Shown: piece by piece, positions 41,555-50,155 of the stretch
Layout of the letters: each line of letters starts with the position of its first letter
How positions within the stretch are numbered: the stretch's first letter is position 1
From: Candidatus Avelusimicrobium caledoniensis
GTDB taxonomy: Bacteria; Elusimicrobiota; Elusimicrobia; Elusimicrobiales; Elusimicrobiaceae
Direction of reading: 5' to 3'
NCBI GenBank assembly: GCA_900315795.1
Contig: ONAM01000004.1
Location: 49,929 to 113,928, forward strand
Length of the DNA: 64,000 nucleotides
Made by a program: the position numbers and the translations under genes
Notes under the pieces: model-generated
Told to the model about the DNA's origin: nothing
Databases searched by the model: none
The model's input: the letters and a program-made list of their open reading frames with translations, nothing else

Positions 41555-42505
41555 ATGAAAAAATTACTAACAGTATTACTGGGTTCTGTGCTGGTGGCAG
41601 CTTGCCAAACTGCCCCCAAAGTACAAGAGGCCTCTGCTGATAAACCTGTTGTTTATTTTACGCGGGATATCAGCCCGGAAGGTCTTGTCAAAATTTATGA
41701 TAAGATTTCCCAAAACATTGACGGAAAAGTGGCAATTAAGTTTCACACCGGCGAGCCGCACGGCCCGAACATTTTACCTGTGCCGATGGTAAAAGCGTTG
41801 TGGAAACATATCCCGGGCAGCACGCTTGTAGAAACGAACGTGTTTTACGATTCCCCGCGCCAAACCACCCAAGGCCACCGCGAAACGCTGAAAACAAACG
41901 GGTGGACCTTTAGCCGAGTGGATATTTTAGACGAAGACGGTGCGGTGATGCTCCCTGTAAAGGGCGGTAAACATTTCAAAGAAATGTCTATGGGTAGCCA
42001 TGTGCTCAATTATGATTCACTCGTTGTGCTGACACATTTTAAAGGCCATACCATGGGTGGCTATGGCGGCAGTATGAAAAATATTGCTATCGGCATGGCC
42101 GACGGAAAGATTGGCAAAAAGATGATTCACCAAAAAGGCGATAGCCAATGGGGCTATACCGGGGCGCGTTTCCAAGAAAATATGGTGGAATCTGCCAAAG
42201 CCACGGTAGACCATTTCGGTAAAAAAATTGTGTACATTAACGTACTGCGCCGCATGTCGGTAGATTGCGATTGCGCGGGTACATCGGCGGCTGAACCCAA
42301 AGCCCATGACATTGGTATTTTGGCCTCTACAAATATCGTAGCGGTGGACCAGGCGTCGTTAGACAAAGTGTACGCGTTGCCGGAAGCGGAACTGCACGAT
42401 TTAAAAGAACGTATTGAATCCCGCGAAGGGTTACGCCAAATTTCCTATATGAAAGAACTCGGTATGGGAACGGGCGAATATACATTGGTAGATATGGACA
42501 AATAG
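41555..42505 (+). CDS. DUF362 family lipoprotein
   Basis: 316 residues from ATG 41555; AGGAG lies 7 bases ahead. The ATGs at 41549 and 41525 are too close to it or ahead of it. Signal peptide with lipobox LVAAC. DUF362 features: KVAIKFHTGEPHGPNILPVP, VLTHFKGHTMGGYGGSMKNIAIGMADGKIGKKMIHQK, and a DCDCAG motif that could bind metal or an Fe-S centre. Members are often linked to ferredoxins. The role in this MerR-driven operon is unknown. Confidence 0.85.
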   Translation: MKKLLTVLLGSVLVAACQTAPKVQEASADKPVVYFTRDISPEGLVKIYDKISQNIDGKVAIKFHTGEPHGPNILPVPMVKALWKHIPGSTLVETNVFYDSPRQTTQGHRETLKTNGWTFSRVDILDEDGAVMLPVKGGKHFKEMSMGSHVLNYDSLVVLTHFKGHTMGGYGGSMKNIAIGMADGKIGKKMIHQKGDSQWGYTGARFQENMVESAKATVDHFGKKIVYINVLRRMSVDCDCAGTSAAEPKAHDIGILASTNIVAVDQASLDKVYALPEAELHDLKERIESREGLRQISYMKELGMGTGEYTLVDMDK

Positions 42506-42511
42506 GAAACC

Positions 42512-42931
42512 ATGTTCGCTTATATTAAAAAAGCGCAATACCACGAAACAGACCAAATGGGCTTCATCCATCATGCCAATTATGTGAAATGGATGGAAGA
42601 GGCCCGTTTGGCCTACTTGGAGACATTGGGGTTAGGTTACCAACAAGTGGAAAACGAAAAAATCTTTTCCCCGGTTGTAAGTATCGCGGTGCGGTATAAA
42701 TCTCCGGTGCATTTTGCCGACGAGGTGGAAATTCGCGTAACCGTAAAAGCGTATACTTCTGTCAAGTTAGAGCTTGCTTACGAATTTTTCAATAAAACTT
42801 CCCAAACGGTATGCGCGGAAGCATCCTCGCTACATTGTTTTATCCGAAACGGGAAAGTGATTTCTTTAAAAAAAGATATGCCCGCTTTGCACGGCAAACT
42901 TTTTGCGTTAGCACCCGGTAGTGCTAAATAA
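42512..42931 (+). CDS. YbgC-like acyl-CoA thioesterase
   Basis: 139 residues, a single hot-dog domain. YHETDQMGFIHHANYVKWMEEARLAYLETLG carries the family's catalytic Asp and the HANY motif. It cleaves acyl-CoA esters. It is the last gene of the MerR operon, 6 bases after the DUF362 gene, and a GC-rich hairpin follows. Confidence 0.9.
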   Translation: MFAYIKKAQYHETDQMGFIHHANYVKWMEEARLAYLETLGLGYQQVENEKIFSPVVSIAVRYKSPVHFADEVEIRVTVKAYTSVKLELAYEFFNKTSQTVCAEASSLHCFIRNGKVISLKKDMPALHGKLFALAPGSAK

Positions 42932-42945
42932 TTTGTGTGCCGGAC

Positions 42946-42978
42946 GGGCGCGTGCATCGGTTTTACGATGCACGGCCC
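42946..42978 (+). terminator. Hairpin after the MerR operon
   Basis: GTGCATCG/CGATGCAC (42952-42959 with 42966-42973), extended by GGGC/GCCC. No T-run follows, so termination is uncertain. Confidence 0.4.
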
Positions 42979-43030
42979 GGACCGGTGAAAAGACGTAATT
43001 ATAGAAAGATCTTCTTTTTTGACTCAGAAC

Positions 43031-43039
43031 TGCTAAAAT
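43031..43039 (+). promoter_or_regulatory. Extended -10 box upstream of the Mla operon
   Basis: TGCTAAAAT lies between the arms of a 10-bp inverted repeat TTTTTTGACT/AGTCAAAAAA (43015-43024 with 43055-43064). A second candidate -10, TATAAT (43068-43073), ends only 9 bases before the ATG at 43083, and no ribosome site is visible. Confidence 0.4.
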
Positions 43040-43082
43040 ATCCATACAAGTTTAAGTCAAAAAAATCTATAATATTACCGAT

Positions 43083-44168
43083 ATGATTGATATTCAGACA
43101 AAAGGCGAAAGTGTAGTCTGCACTTTAAAAGGCGTGTTGGATGGTACGGCGCGTTTTCCTGCGTCTGTCTGTGGGCTACGTCACAAAAAATTACAACTGC
43201 TGGGCGACGGCATTGAGTCTTGGAACACAGATTTTGTAGCTATTCTTTTTAACACCTTCAAACATATTCCCAAAGAACATATTTCTTATTCCCAATTACC
43301 GCAAGGAATGGAACAGTTGCTTCGTCTTGCTTTTCAAGCTCCTTATAAAGAAACACAAATGACCCGGGAAAAACAACCCTTCTTGGAATGGCTGGGAGAC
43401 AGAGGTATACAGGTGTGCCGCTGCGTAAAAAAAGGGTGTCTTTTTTTGTGCGGGTGTCTGTTTGCTTGGGGGCGGCAACTGCGCGGGAAAGCCGTTTACC
43501 GCAGTAAAGATTTTTGGATGATTCTGGCAGATTGCGGCCCGCAATCTATTTTGATTGTGTCGCTCATCAGCTTTATGGTGGGGCTCATTTTGGCTTTTGT
43601 GGGAGCCATACAGCTTAAAACATTTGGCGCACAAATTTATGTGGCCAGTTTGGTAACTATCGGTATGACGCGTATTATGGGGGCTATCATGACGGGGGTT
43701 ATTATGGCCGGCCGGACGGGGGCCTCTTATGCCGCTACCATCGGTACCATGCAGGTGAATGAAGAATTGGATGCGTTGCAAACGATGGGAATTTCGCGCG
43801 TTGATTTCTTGGTCTTGCCGCGGATGAACGCACTGCTGTTGGCAATGCCTATTTTGATTTTGTTATCGGATGTAATGGGAATTTTAGGCGGTTGTTTTGT
43901 GTGTGTGTTGTTTTGGGAGATCCCTTTGGCAGAATATATAAAATATGCCACCAATTCGTTTTATTTGACCAACTTTTTGGTAGGGGTTTTTCACGGACTT
44001 GTTTTTGGACTTATCATCGCTTTATGCGGGTGTTATTTCGGAGTGAATTGTGGGCGCAACGCCGATAGCGTTGGGGCAGCTACTACCAAGGCCGTCGTAT
44101 ATGCCATTGTGTGGATGATTGTAATGACGGGTGTGCTTACCGCTCTTTGTGAGGGATTGGGAATATGA
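43083..44168 (+). CDS. mlaE: MlaE-type lipid ABC transporter permease with N-terminal STAS-like domain
   Basis: 361 residues. Residues 1-95 look STAS-like (GVLDGTARFPASV; QLPQGMEQLLRLAFQ). The rest is the MlaE permease: five or so TM helices, QSILIVSLISFMVGLILAFVGAIQLKTFGAQIYVASLV, GRTGASYAATIGTMQVNEELDALQTMGI (family signature). Part of the system that moves phospholipids between inner and outer membranes. First gene of the four-gene unit, overlapping the ATPase gene by 4 bp (ATGA). Confidence 0.9.
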   Translation: MIDIQTKGESVVCTLKGVLDGTARFPASVCGLRHKKLQLLGDGIESWNTDFVAILFNTFKHIPKEHISYSQLPQGMEQLLRLAFQAPYKETQMTREKQPFLEWLGDRGIQVCRCVKKGCLFLCGCLFAWGRQLRGKAVYRSKDFWMILADCGPQSILIVSLISFMVGLILAFVGAIQLKTFGAQIYVASLVTIGMTRIMGAIMTGVIMAGRTGASYAATIGTMQVNEELDALQTMGISRVDFLVLPRMNALLLAMPILILLSDVMGILGGCFVCVLFWEIPLAEYIKYATNSFYLTNFLVGVFHGLVFGLIIALCGCYFGVNCGRNADSVGAATTKAVVYAIVWMIVMTGVLTALCEGLGI

Positions 44169-44938
44169 CGAAACAAGATCCCATTATCCGGGTAGAAAAT
44201 TTAAGCATCGGCTACGAGGATAAAATTATTATGAAAGATTTATCCTTTGATATCCCCCGCGGTGATATTTTTATCATCATGGGAGGGTCCGGTTGCGGAA
44301 AAAGCACGCTCTTGCGTACGCTTACCGGCCTTATTGCGGCGCATTGCGGACGGATTTGGATACGTGACACAGATTTTATACATGCCGGCCCGAAAGAAAA
44401 ATTGGAAATTATGCAACGTAGCGGTATTTTGTACCAAGGCGGGGCCTTGTTCAGTTCTATGACGCTAGCGGAAAACGTGGCCCTTCCCTTGCAACAATAT
44501 ACCTCTCATACGCCGGATTTTATCAACCAGATTGTATCGTTTAAATTGGCGTTGGTGGGATTGGCGGGATATGAAGCGTATTACCCGTCGGAAATCAGCG
44601 GCGGCATGCGTAAACGTGCCGGGCTTGCGCGTGCGTTGGCATTGGACCCCGAAATTGTGTATTTTGACGAACCCTCTGCCGGGTTGGATCCGGTCAGCTC
44701 CAAAAATTTAGATGATTTGATATTGGAAATTAACAAAACTTTGGGCACGACGATTATTGTGGTAACCCATGAATTACCGTCCATCTTTGCTATTGGGAAG
44801 AACAGTATTTTCTTGGATAAAACCCTGCAAACAATTTCGGCCCGGGGGCGGCCGGATGAACTGTTGAAAAATCCACCCAACCGGCAAGTATATGAATTTT
44901 TAACAAGAGGAGAACAACATGAAAAAGGAACCAAATAA
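44165..44938 (+). CDS. mlaF: MlaF-type ABC transporter ATPase
   Basis: 257 residues. Walker A GGSGCGKSTLLRTL, Q-loop region LYQGGALFSS, signature SGGMRKRAGLARAL and Walker B VYFDEPSAGLDP, then H-loop VTHELPS. The variant SGGM(R)KR signature is typical of Mla/MCE ATPases. Powers lipid movement by MlaE. Overlaps mlaD by 20 bp. Confidence 0.93.
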   Translation: MTKQDPIIRVENLSIGYEDKIIMKDLSFDIPRGDIFIIMGGSGCGKSTLLRTLTGLIAAHCGRIWIRDTDFIHAGPKEKLEIMQRSGILYQGGALFSSMTLAENVALPLQQYTSHTPDFINQIVSFKLALVGLAGYEAYYPSEISGGMRKRAGLARALALDPEIVYFDEPSAGLDPVSSKNLDDLILEINKTLGTTIIVVTHELPSIFAIGKNSIFLDKTLQTISARGRPDELLKNPPNRQVYEFLTRGEQHEKGTK

Positions 44939-45722
44939 AAAAGCCATCGGGTTATTCTTAGTGATTGGATTTACACTATTTGTGGGGCTACTCGGGCAGT
45001 CTGTCTTTCACAAACTACATGCAGATACAAAAGACATGGCCGTCATGTATTTTAACGAATCATTACAGGGGTTATCCGAAGGGGCTCCTGTTGTATTTCA
45101 GGGAGTGGAATTAGGCAAAGTCACGCGTATTGTACTGGTGACGAATAAAAATGATTTGAACTTTCGTGTTGCTGTCTATGTCCGTTTCAAAGATACAGAG
45201 GTTATCAGTGAAGGTTCTCTTTGGGAAAAATTATTTAACAAAAACAAGGACCTTGATTTTCTAGATCTCATGATTAAAGAAGGCCTGCGCGCCCGGTTGG
45301 CTTCCCAAAGTTATTTAACGGGACAACTGCGGATTGATTTGGTGATGTTGCCGGATACGGAAGTGAAGATGTTTGAGAGTCCCAAAAAGGAAAATATCCA
45401 GCAAATTCCGACGGTCTTATCAACAAGGGAAGAATTAGCCCGCGGGTTAGACGGCCTTAAACTGCAGGAAATGGTCACACGTATTAACAACGTGACGGAC
45501 GTGTTGGGGAAAGAATTGCCCGTTTTGTTGCCCGCGTTGCGGAAAAGTTCCCAGAGTTTGGATAAAACGCTAGCCAAGGTAGCCGGCAGCAGCGACGAAA
45601 CTATTTCTAATTTAAATGAAGCGTTGCATGACGTGTCGGATGCGGCAAAATCACTGCAAAATCTGACTGATTATTTGGAAAGACATCCGGAATCTTTAAT
45701 TCAAGGAAAAAAAGGAGAATAA
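44919..45722 (+). CDS. mlaD: MCE domain (MlaD-type) substrate-binding protein
   Basis: 267 residues. One TM anchor (KAIGLFLVIGFTLFVGLLGQSV), then an MCE domain at about 35-130 (VMYFNESLQGLSEGAPVVFQGVELGKVTRIVLV; LRARLASQSYLTGQLRIDLVM). The tail is helical and probably periplasmic. A hexameric ring is expected to pass lipids to periplasmic partners. It starts inside mlaF and is followed by a lipoprotein gene 1 base later. Confidence 0.92.
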   Translation: MKKEPNKKAIGLFLVIGFTLFVGLLGQSVFHKLHADTKDMAVMYFNESLQGLSEGAPVVFQGVELGKVTRIVLVTNKNDLNFRVAVYVRFKDTEVISEGSLWEKLFNKNKDLDFLDLMIKEGLRARLASQSYLTGQLRIDLVMLPDTEVKMFESPKKENIQQIPTVLSTREELARGLDGLKLQEMVTRINNVTDVLGKELPVLLPALRKSSQSLDKTLAKVAGSSDETISNLNEALHDVSDAAKSLQNLTDYLERHPESLIQGKKGE

Positions 45723-45723
45723 T

Positions 45724-46293
45724 ATGCGACTGATAAAAATACTGATCCCTTGTTTGTTACTGGGCGGGTGTATTTTCGGAACGAGCCAAAGTTCAAAGTT
45801 CTATACACAATCGGCGGCTTCGGCGGGGGTTGTTTCTTCAAGTTATACGGCTTTTGTCGGAGTAAACAGAGTGCAACTGCCCAAATATATGGACCGTCCG
45901 CAAATGGTAACACAGCGGAAAAATTCTGCCCAAATCAATGTGTCCGAATATAACCGGTGGGTGGAACAGCCCTCTGTTTTAGCCACGCGCGTAATAGCAG
46001 AAAATTTAAGCGTACATCTTCCGTCGGCACAAGTTAAAATGAACCAATTAAAAGGGGAACGATTTGACCGGACGGTTTCAGTGGAAATTGTTAAACTCAA
46101 TGCCGTATTGGGCGACAAAGCCGAATTGGTGGCTTGGTATACGGTGAAAGACAATACCGGCAAAGTGGTAACGCATCAAAAATTTACCGGGATCGTTTTG
46201 ATTGAAAAAACATATGACGATTTGGCCAAAGGATATGGCGAGTTGTTGGCTAATTTAAGCCGGGATATCGCGGCTGTTTTAATTAAAAAATAA
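45724..46293 (+). CDS. ABC-type transport auxiliary lipoprotein (PqiC-like)
   Basis: 189 residues. Signal peptide and lipobox LLGGC. The body (VGVNRVQLPKYMDRPQMVTQ; YNRWVEQPSVLATRVIAENLSVHLPSA; VSVEIVKLNAVLGDKAELVAWY) fits the PqiC/DUF330 family of outer-membrane lipoproteins that accompany MCE transporters. It takes the place where mlaC lies in E. coli. Last gene of the lipid-transport unit. Confidence 0.85.
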   Translation: MRLIKILIPCLLLGGCIFGTSQSSKFYTQSAASAGVVSSSYTAFVGVNRVQLPKYMDRPQMVTQRKNSAQINVSEYNRWVEQPSVLATRVIAENLSVHLPSAQVKMNQLKGERFDRTVSVEIVKLNAVLGDKAELVAWYTVKDNTGKVVTHQKFTGIVLIEKTYDDLAKGYGELLANLSRDIAAVLIKK

Positions 46294-46311
46294 AACGTAC
46301 TAAATGTTTGT

Positions 46312-46356
46312 CAGGGAGAGGACCTTGGGTGGACTCTTTTTCCAAGGTCTGCCCTG
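46312..46356 (+). promoter_or_regulatory. Long hairpin just upstream of the CDF transporter gene
   Basis: GACCTTGG/CCAAGGTC (46321-46328 with 46342-46349) inside CAGGG/CCCTG (46312-46316 with 46352-46356). It lies 12 bases before the ATG at 46369, has no T-run after it, and could cover the start. It may be a regulatory leader; I do not recognise a metal riboswitch. Confidence 0.4.
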
Positions 46357-46368
46357 CGGAAACGAATT

Positions 46369-47505
46369 ATGGAAAACACGGCTACTATGCGCAGTCATGC
46401 TGTCGGACGGGAACAAATTATTGTCAAAACCAGTCTGGTCGGTGTTGTTACCAATGTGATACTGGCCGTTTTCAAAGTATTGGTAGGATGGCTTGCTAAT
46501 TCTATCGCGGTTATTTTGGACGGGGTAAATAACCTGTCGGACGCGTTATCTTCTGTCGTTACCATTATCGGGGCGAAACTGGCCAGCCAGAAACCGGATA
46601 AAGAACATCCTTTGGGGCACGGGCGCATAGAATATATAAGTTCTATGGTAGTATGCGCAATCGTGCTTTATGCGGGTGTTACAGCGCTGATTGAGTCCGT
46701 CAAAAAGATTTTCTATCCCGAAAGTGTTTCTTATTCTGTGCTTACGCTTGTGGTGTTGGCGGTGGCGATTGTAGCCAAATTAGTGTTGGGGAAATACGTT
46801 AAAACCAAGGGCGAGCAAGTAAAATCAGGGGCCCTGATTGCTTCCGGTTCGGATGCGTCTTTTGATGCTGTTTTATCGGGCTCAGTGTTGGTGTCTGCCC
46901 TTATTTTTCTCAAATGGCATATTTCGTTGGAGGCCTATGTAGGTATTGCCATCTCGCTTGTAATTATTAAGGCCGGGGTGGAAATGCTCCGAGGAACGTT
47001 GAGCGATATTTTAGGCCGCCGGGCCGATGCTCACATTGTACAGTCTATCCGGCAGGTAGTCTCGCAGGAGCCGCAAGTACACGGCGTGTATGACATTTTA
47101 ATTAACAATTACGGCCCCAATAAAAATTATGCGTCCTTGCATGTGGAACTGGACGATACGCTTACCGTGGCGCAAGTAGACACACTAACCCGTAAAATAG
47201 AAACAAATGTATTTCATAAAACCGGCGTTATTTTAACTGGGGTAGGAGTGTATGCCCGCAATACTTCTGACGGGCAGTCCGCCCACATCCGCAACCGGGT
47301 GCAGGAAATAGTACTGGCGCATAATTGGGCTTTGCAATTACACGGTTTTTATATAGATTTGGAAAAAAAAGATTTACAATTTGACGTTGTGCTTAGTTTT
47401 GACGTGGATCACCAGGCCGCCGCAGATATTCTCACGCGTGAGATACAAACCGAATATCCGCAATATACTATCCATATTACGCCGGATGTGGACATTACAG
47501 ATTAA
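46369..47505 (+). CDS. Cation diffusion facilitator (CDF) family transporter
   Basis: 378 residues. Six TM helices in the first 215 residues. TM2 has SIAVILDGVNNLSDALSSVVTIIGAKLASQKPDKEHPLGHGRIEY, with the metal Asp/Asn residues and HPxGH motif, and TM5 has GSDASFDAVLSGSVL. The C-terminal 165 residues form the cytoplasmic metal-binding domain, apparently extended (two ferredoxin-like repeats, GVYDILINNYGPNKNYASLHVEL and a later similar one). Exports Zn, Fe, Co or Mn; the ion is unknown. Confidence 0.9.
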   Translation: MENTATMRSHAVGREQIIVKTSLVGVVTNVILAVFKVLVGWLANSIAVILDGVNNLSDALSSVVTIIGAKLASQKPDKEHPLGHGRIEYISSMVVCAIVLYAGVTALIESVKKIFYPESVSYSVLTLVVLAVAIVAKLVLGKYVKTKGEQVKSGALIASGSDASFDAVLSGSVLVSALIFLKWHISLEAYVGIAISLVIIKAGVEMLRGTLSDILGRRADAHIVQSIRQVVSQEPQVHGVYDILINNYGPNKNYASLHVELDDTLTVAQVDTLTRKIETNVFHKTGVILTGVGVYARNTSDGQSAHIRNRVQEIVLAHNWALQLHGFYIDLEKKDLQFDVVLSFDVDHQAAADILTREIQTEYPQYTIHITPDVDITD

Positions 47506-47599
47506 AAAGGTCCTCTGGTTAAACGGGAGGCCGTATTAAACGGCTTTGTATTGCTACGATGGGCGATGCTTAAAAAGGATAGAATAAAAGGGAGATTTT

Positions 47600-49057
47600 A
47601 TGATTAGTTTTTTTGTTTGCTTGGGATTACTTATCCTGTCTTATTTTACATACGTTAAATACGTAGAGCGCGTTTTCGGCCCGACGGACGGACAAACGCC
47701 GGCTACCCGGTTTTCCAACGGAGTAGATTATGTGCCCATGCCCCTTTGGCGCATGGTGCTTGTACAACTTTTAAATATTGCCGGACTTGGGCCGGTGTTT
47801 GGGGCCATCTCCGGGGCATTGTGGGGACCGAGCGTTTTTTTGTGGATTACGCTAGGTACTATTTTTGCGGGGGCGGTGCATGATTTTGCTTGTGGGTTTT
47901 TGTCCTTGCGCCACGAGGGGCAATCGGTAGCGGAAGTGACCGGAATCTATTTGGGCCCGCGTATGCAAACCTGTATGCATATTTTCAGCGTGGTTTTATT
48001 GGTGATGGTGGGCACGGTTTTTGCCGTGGGGCCCGCTAATTTGCTTGTGTTTTTATTCAAAGGGAATGTGAGTCCGGGCAGTTTTTTAGCAAATACTTAC
48101 TTTTGGCTTACACTTATTTTCCTGTATTATTTCTTAGCTACTTTTCTCCCCATTGATAAAATTATCGGAAGGATATATCCCCTATTTGGTATTTGTTTAC
48201 TGCTGATGGCGTTGGGCGTATCGGGGGGATTATTCGTCCAGGGCTATCACATCCCGGAAATTACGCTTCACAATTTTCACCCGGCACACTTGCCCATTTG
48301 GCCGCTGATGTTTGTAACCGTTGCGTGCGGGGCTATATCCGGGTTTCATGCTACGCAATCCCCGCTGATGGCACGGTGCATTACCAACGAACACCAATCT
48401 CGCCCGGTCTTTGCCGGGGCGATGATTATGGAAGGTATTATTGCGCTTATCTGGGCCGCCGCCGGCTGTGCTGTTTATGTAAAAACCGGGGGGCTGATGA
48501 CGGGGTTACAAGAGATGCTCGCCCATACCGGGCAAGCCGGCGTTGTATATGATATTTGCTTAAAAACGATCGGACCCTTGAAATGGGGTACGGTTTCTTT
48601 TGGCCTTTTATTTGTGATGATCGGCGTGATTGTCTGCCCGGTTACATCGGGAGATACGGCCTTTCGTGCGGCCCGGTTGGTGTTGGCCGATTGGTTTAAA
48701 ATAGACCAAAAGCCCTTTTTAAAACGCTTGCGTTTAAGTATGCCGCTACTCTTGGCCGGCGTCATTATCAGCCAACTTCCTTATGACGTGATATGGCGGT
48801 ATTTCAGTTGGTCCAACCAGACATTGGCCATGATCGTGTTATGGGCCGCCACGGTTTATTTATACGGGAAGAAACAACCTTATTTTTTGGCACTTATCCC
48901 GGCAGTTTTTATGACGGCTGTAAGCAGTACATACTTTTTAATTGCGCCGGAATGTTTACACTTGCCCGCTAGAATTGCTTATCCGTTGGGGCTTGTGCTG
49001 ACGGGGCTCATTTCCGGTTACTTTATCGTCAAAATGAAAGAGAAATTGAAACAATAA
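47600..49057 (+). CDS. CstA family carbon starvation / peptide or pyruvate transporter
   Basis: 485 residues, about 12-14 TM helices. N-terminus YFTYVKYVERVFGPTDGQTPATRFSNGVDYVPMPLWRMVLVQLLNIAGLGPVFGAISGALWGPSVFLWITLGTIFAGAVHDF is typical of CstA. It is shorter than E. coli CstA (701), as in the Elusimicrobia/Bacteroides-like forms. Likely takes up pyruvate or peptides. Preceded by AAAGGGAGA. Confidence 0.9.
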   Translation: MISFFVCLGLLILSYFTYVKYVERVFGPTDGQTPATRFSNGVDYVPMPLWRMVLVQLLNIAGLGPVFGAISGALWGPSVFLWITLGTIFAGAVHDFACGFLSLRHEGQSVAEVTGIYLGPRMQTCMHIFSVVLLVMVGTVFAVGPANLLVFLFKGNVSPGSFLANTYFWLTLIFLYYFLATFLPIDKIIGRIYPLFGICLLLMALGVSGGLFVQGYHIPEITLHNFHPAHLPIWPLMFVTVACGAISGFHATQSPLMARCITNEHQSRPVFAGAMIMEGIIALIWAAAGCAVYVKTGGLMTGLQEMLAHTGQAGVVYDICLKTIGPLKWGTVSFGLLFVMIGVIVCPVTSGDTAFRAARLVLADWFKIDQKPFLKRLRLSMPLLLAGVIISQLPYDVIWRYFSWSNQTLAMIVLWAATVYLYGKKQPYFLALIPAVFMTAVSSTYFLIAPECLHLPARIAYPLGLVLTGLISGYFIVKMKEKLKQ

Positions 49058-49072
49058 TAGAAGAACTATACT

Positions 49073-49648
49073 ATGAATATTTTGTTTATCAATGCGTGCA
49101 CTCGTCCAAACTCCCGCACACAATTATTAGCGCAGTACCTTTTAGGCAAATTGACAGGAAATATACACGAGCGGAATTTAGCCCAAACCGCTATTTCACC
49201 GCTTAGCGCAGATATGGTTGAACTGCGGGACAAACTGACCGCCCGGGGCAATTTTGACCACCCGTTATTTGCACTGGCTAAAGAGTTTGCCGCGGCGGAT
49301 CAAATAGTGGTGGCCGCGCCGTTTTGGGATTTATCGTTCCCGGCCTTGTTAAAGATTTATATTGAAAACATCAATGCGCTGGGGGTTACTTTTACCTACC
49401 GGGCCGACGGGAAACCCTACGGTCTGTGCAAAGCAAGGCAGCTGTATTACGTAACAACGGCCGGGGGGCCTATTTTCAATGATTCGTATGGCTATGGGTA
49501 TGTGCAAGCACTTGCACAGAATTTTTACGGGATCCCCAAAACTGACTGCATTAAAGCCGAGAATTTAGACGTTGACGGGGCAAATGTGGACGCTATTTTA
49601 CATCGGACAAAACACGGTATTGATACGTTGCTGGCGCAAGATGAATAA
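49073..49648 (+). CDS. Flavodoxin-fold NAD(P)H dehydrogenase / azoreductase-like
   Basis: 191 residues. ILFINACTRPNSRTQLLAQYLLGKL (FMN phosphate loop), VVAAPFWDLSFPALLKIYIENINALGVTFTYRADGKPYGLCKARQLYYVTTAGG, as in FMN-dependent NADH azoreductases (AzoR/AcpD). Likely reduces quinones. It is 15 bases after cstA and may be co-transcribed. Confidence 0.85.
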   Translation: MNILFINACTRPNSRTQLLAQYLLGKLTGNIHERNLAQTAISPLSADMVELRDKLTARGNFDHPLFALAKEFAAADQIVVAAPFWDLSFPALLKIYIENINALGVTFTYRADGKPYGLCKARQLYYVTTAGGPIFNDSYGYGYVQALAQNFYGIPKTDCIKAENLDVDGANVDAILHRTKHGIDTLLAQDE

Positions 49649-49744
49649 ATGCGCTTACGTCTGTTAACAGACTTCCAAGTGGTATAGATTTTGCAAACAT
49701 ACTTTTACTATAATGGGATAAGTAGTTCAAATAGGAGATAAATT

Positions 49745-50152
49745 ATGAAAAAAACATTCCAGTTGTCTTTAGTATTGGTTGCTCTTATGTGCTTGGGCGG
49801 TTTGATCGGTTGTTCCTCTGCGGGCAACACGATTGAAAAAGATGAAAAATTAACCGTTGCAAAAGCCCAAAAAGAAATTAAGGTTGGTATGTCATCTGCC
49901 GAAGTGGTAGAAGTGTTGGGAAGCCCTAATATGGTTACCACCGATGAACAACGCCGCGAAACGTGGGTATATGATCGTATGTCCACGCAAGTAGACGGAA
50001 GTTCCTCTTCTAAAGGGGTATGGTTGCTTGTTGTCGGAGCGGGTGGAAGCAAGGCCTCTACAAAATCATCCCAGCGGACATTAACTATTATCGTTAAGTT
50101 TGATGAACAAGGCAAAGTGCGTGATTTTGCTTATCGTTCCTCTAGTTTCTAG
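49745..50152 (+). CDS. SmpA/OmlA (BamE)-domain lipoprotein
   Basis: 135 residues. Lipobox LIGC. Domain: EIKVGMSSAEVVEVLGSPNMVTTDEQRRETWVYD, the SmpA/OmlA repeat found in BamE and related lipoproteins. A TATAAT box lies at 49709-49714 and AGGAGATAA before the ATG. Three small lipoprotein genes follow in one run to 51087. It may act in outer-membrane assembly, but true BamE identity is uncertain. Confidence 0.8.
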   Translation: MKKTFQLSLVLVALMCLGGLIGCSSAGNTIEKDEKLTVAKAQKEIKVGMSSAEVVEVLGSPNMVTTDEQRRETWVYDRMSTQVDGSSSSKGVWLLVVGAGGSKASTKSSQRTLTIIVKFDEQGKVRDFAYRSSSF

Positions 50153-50155
50153 TAT

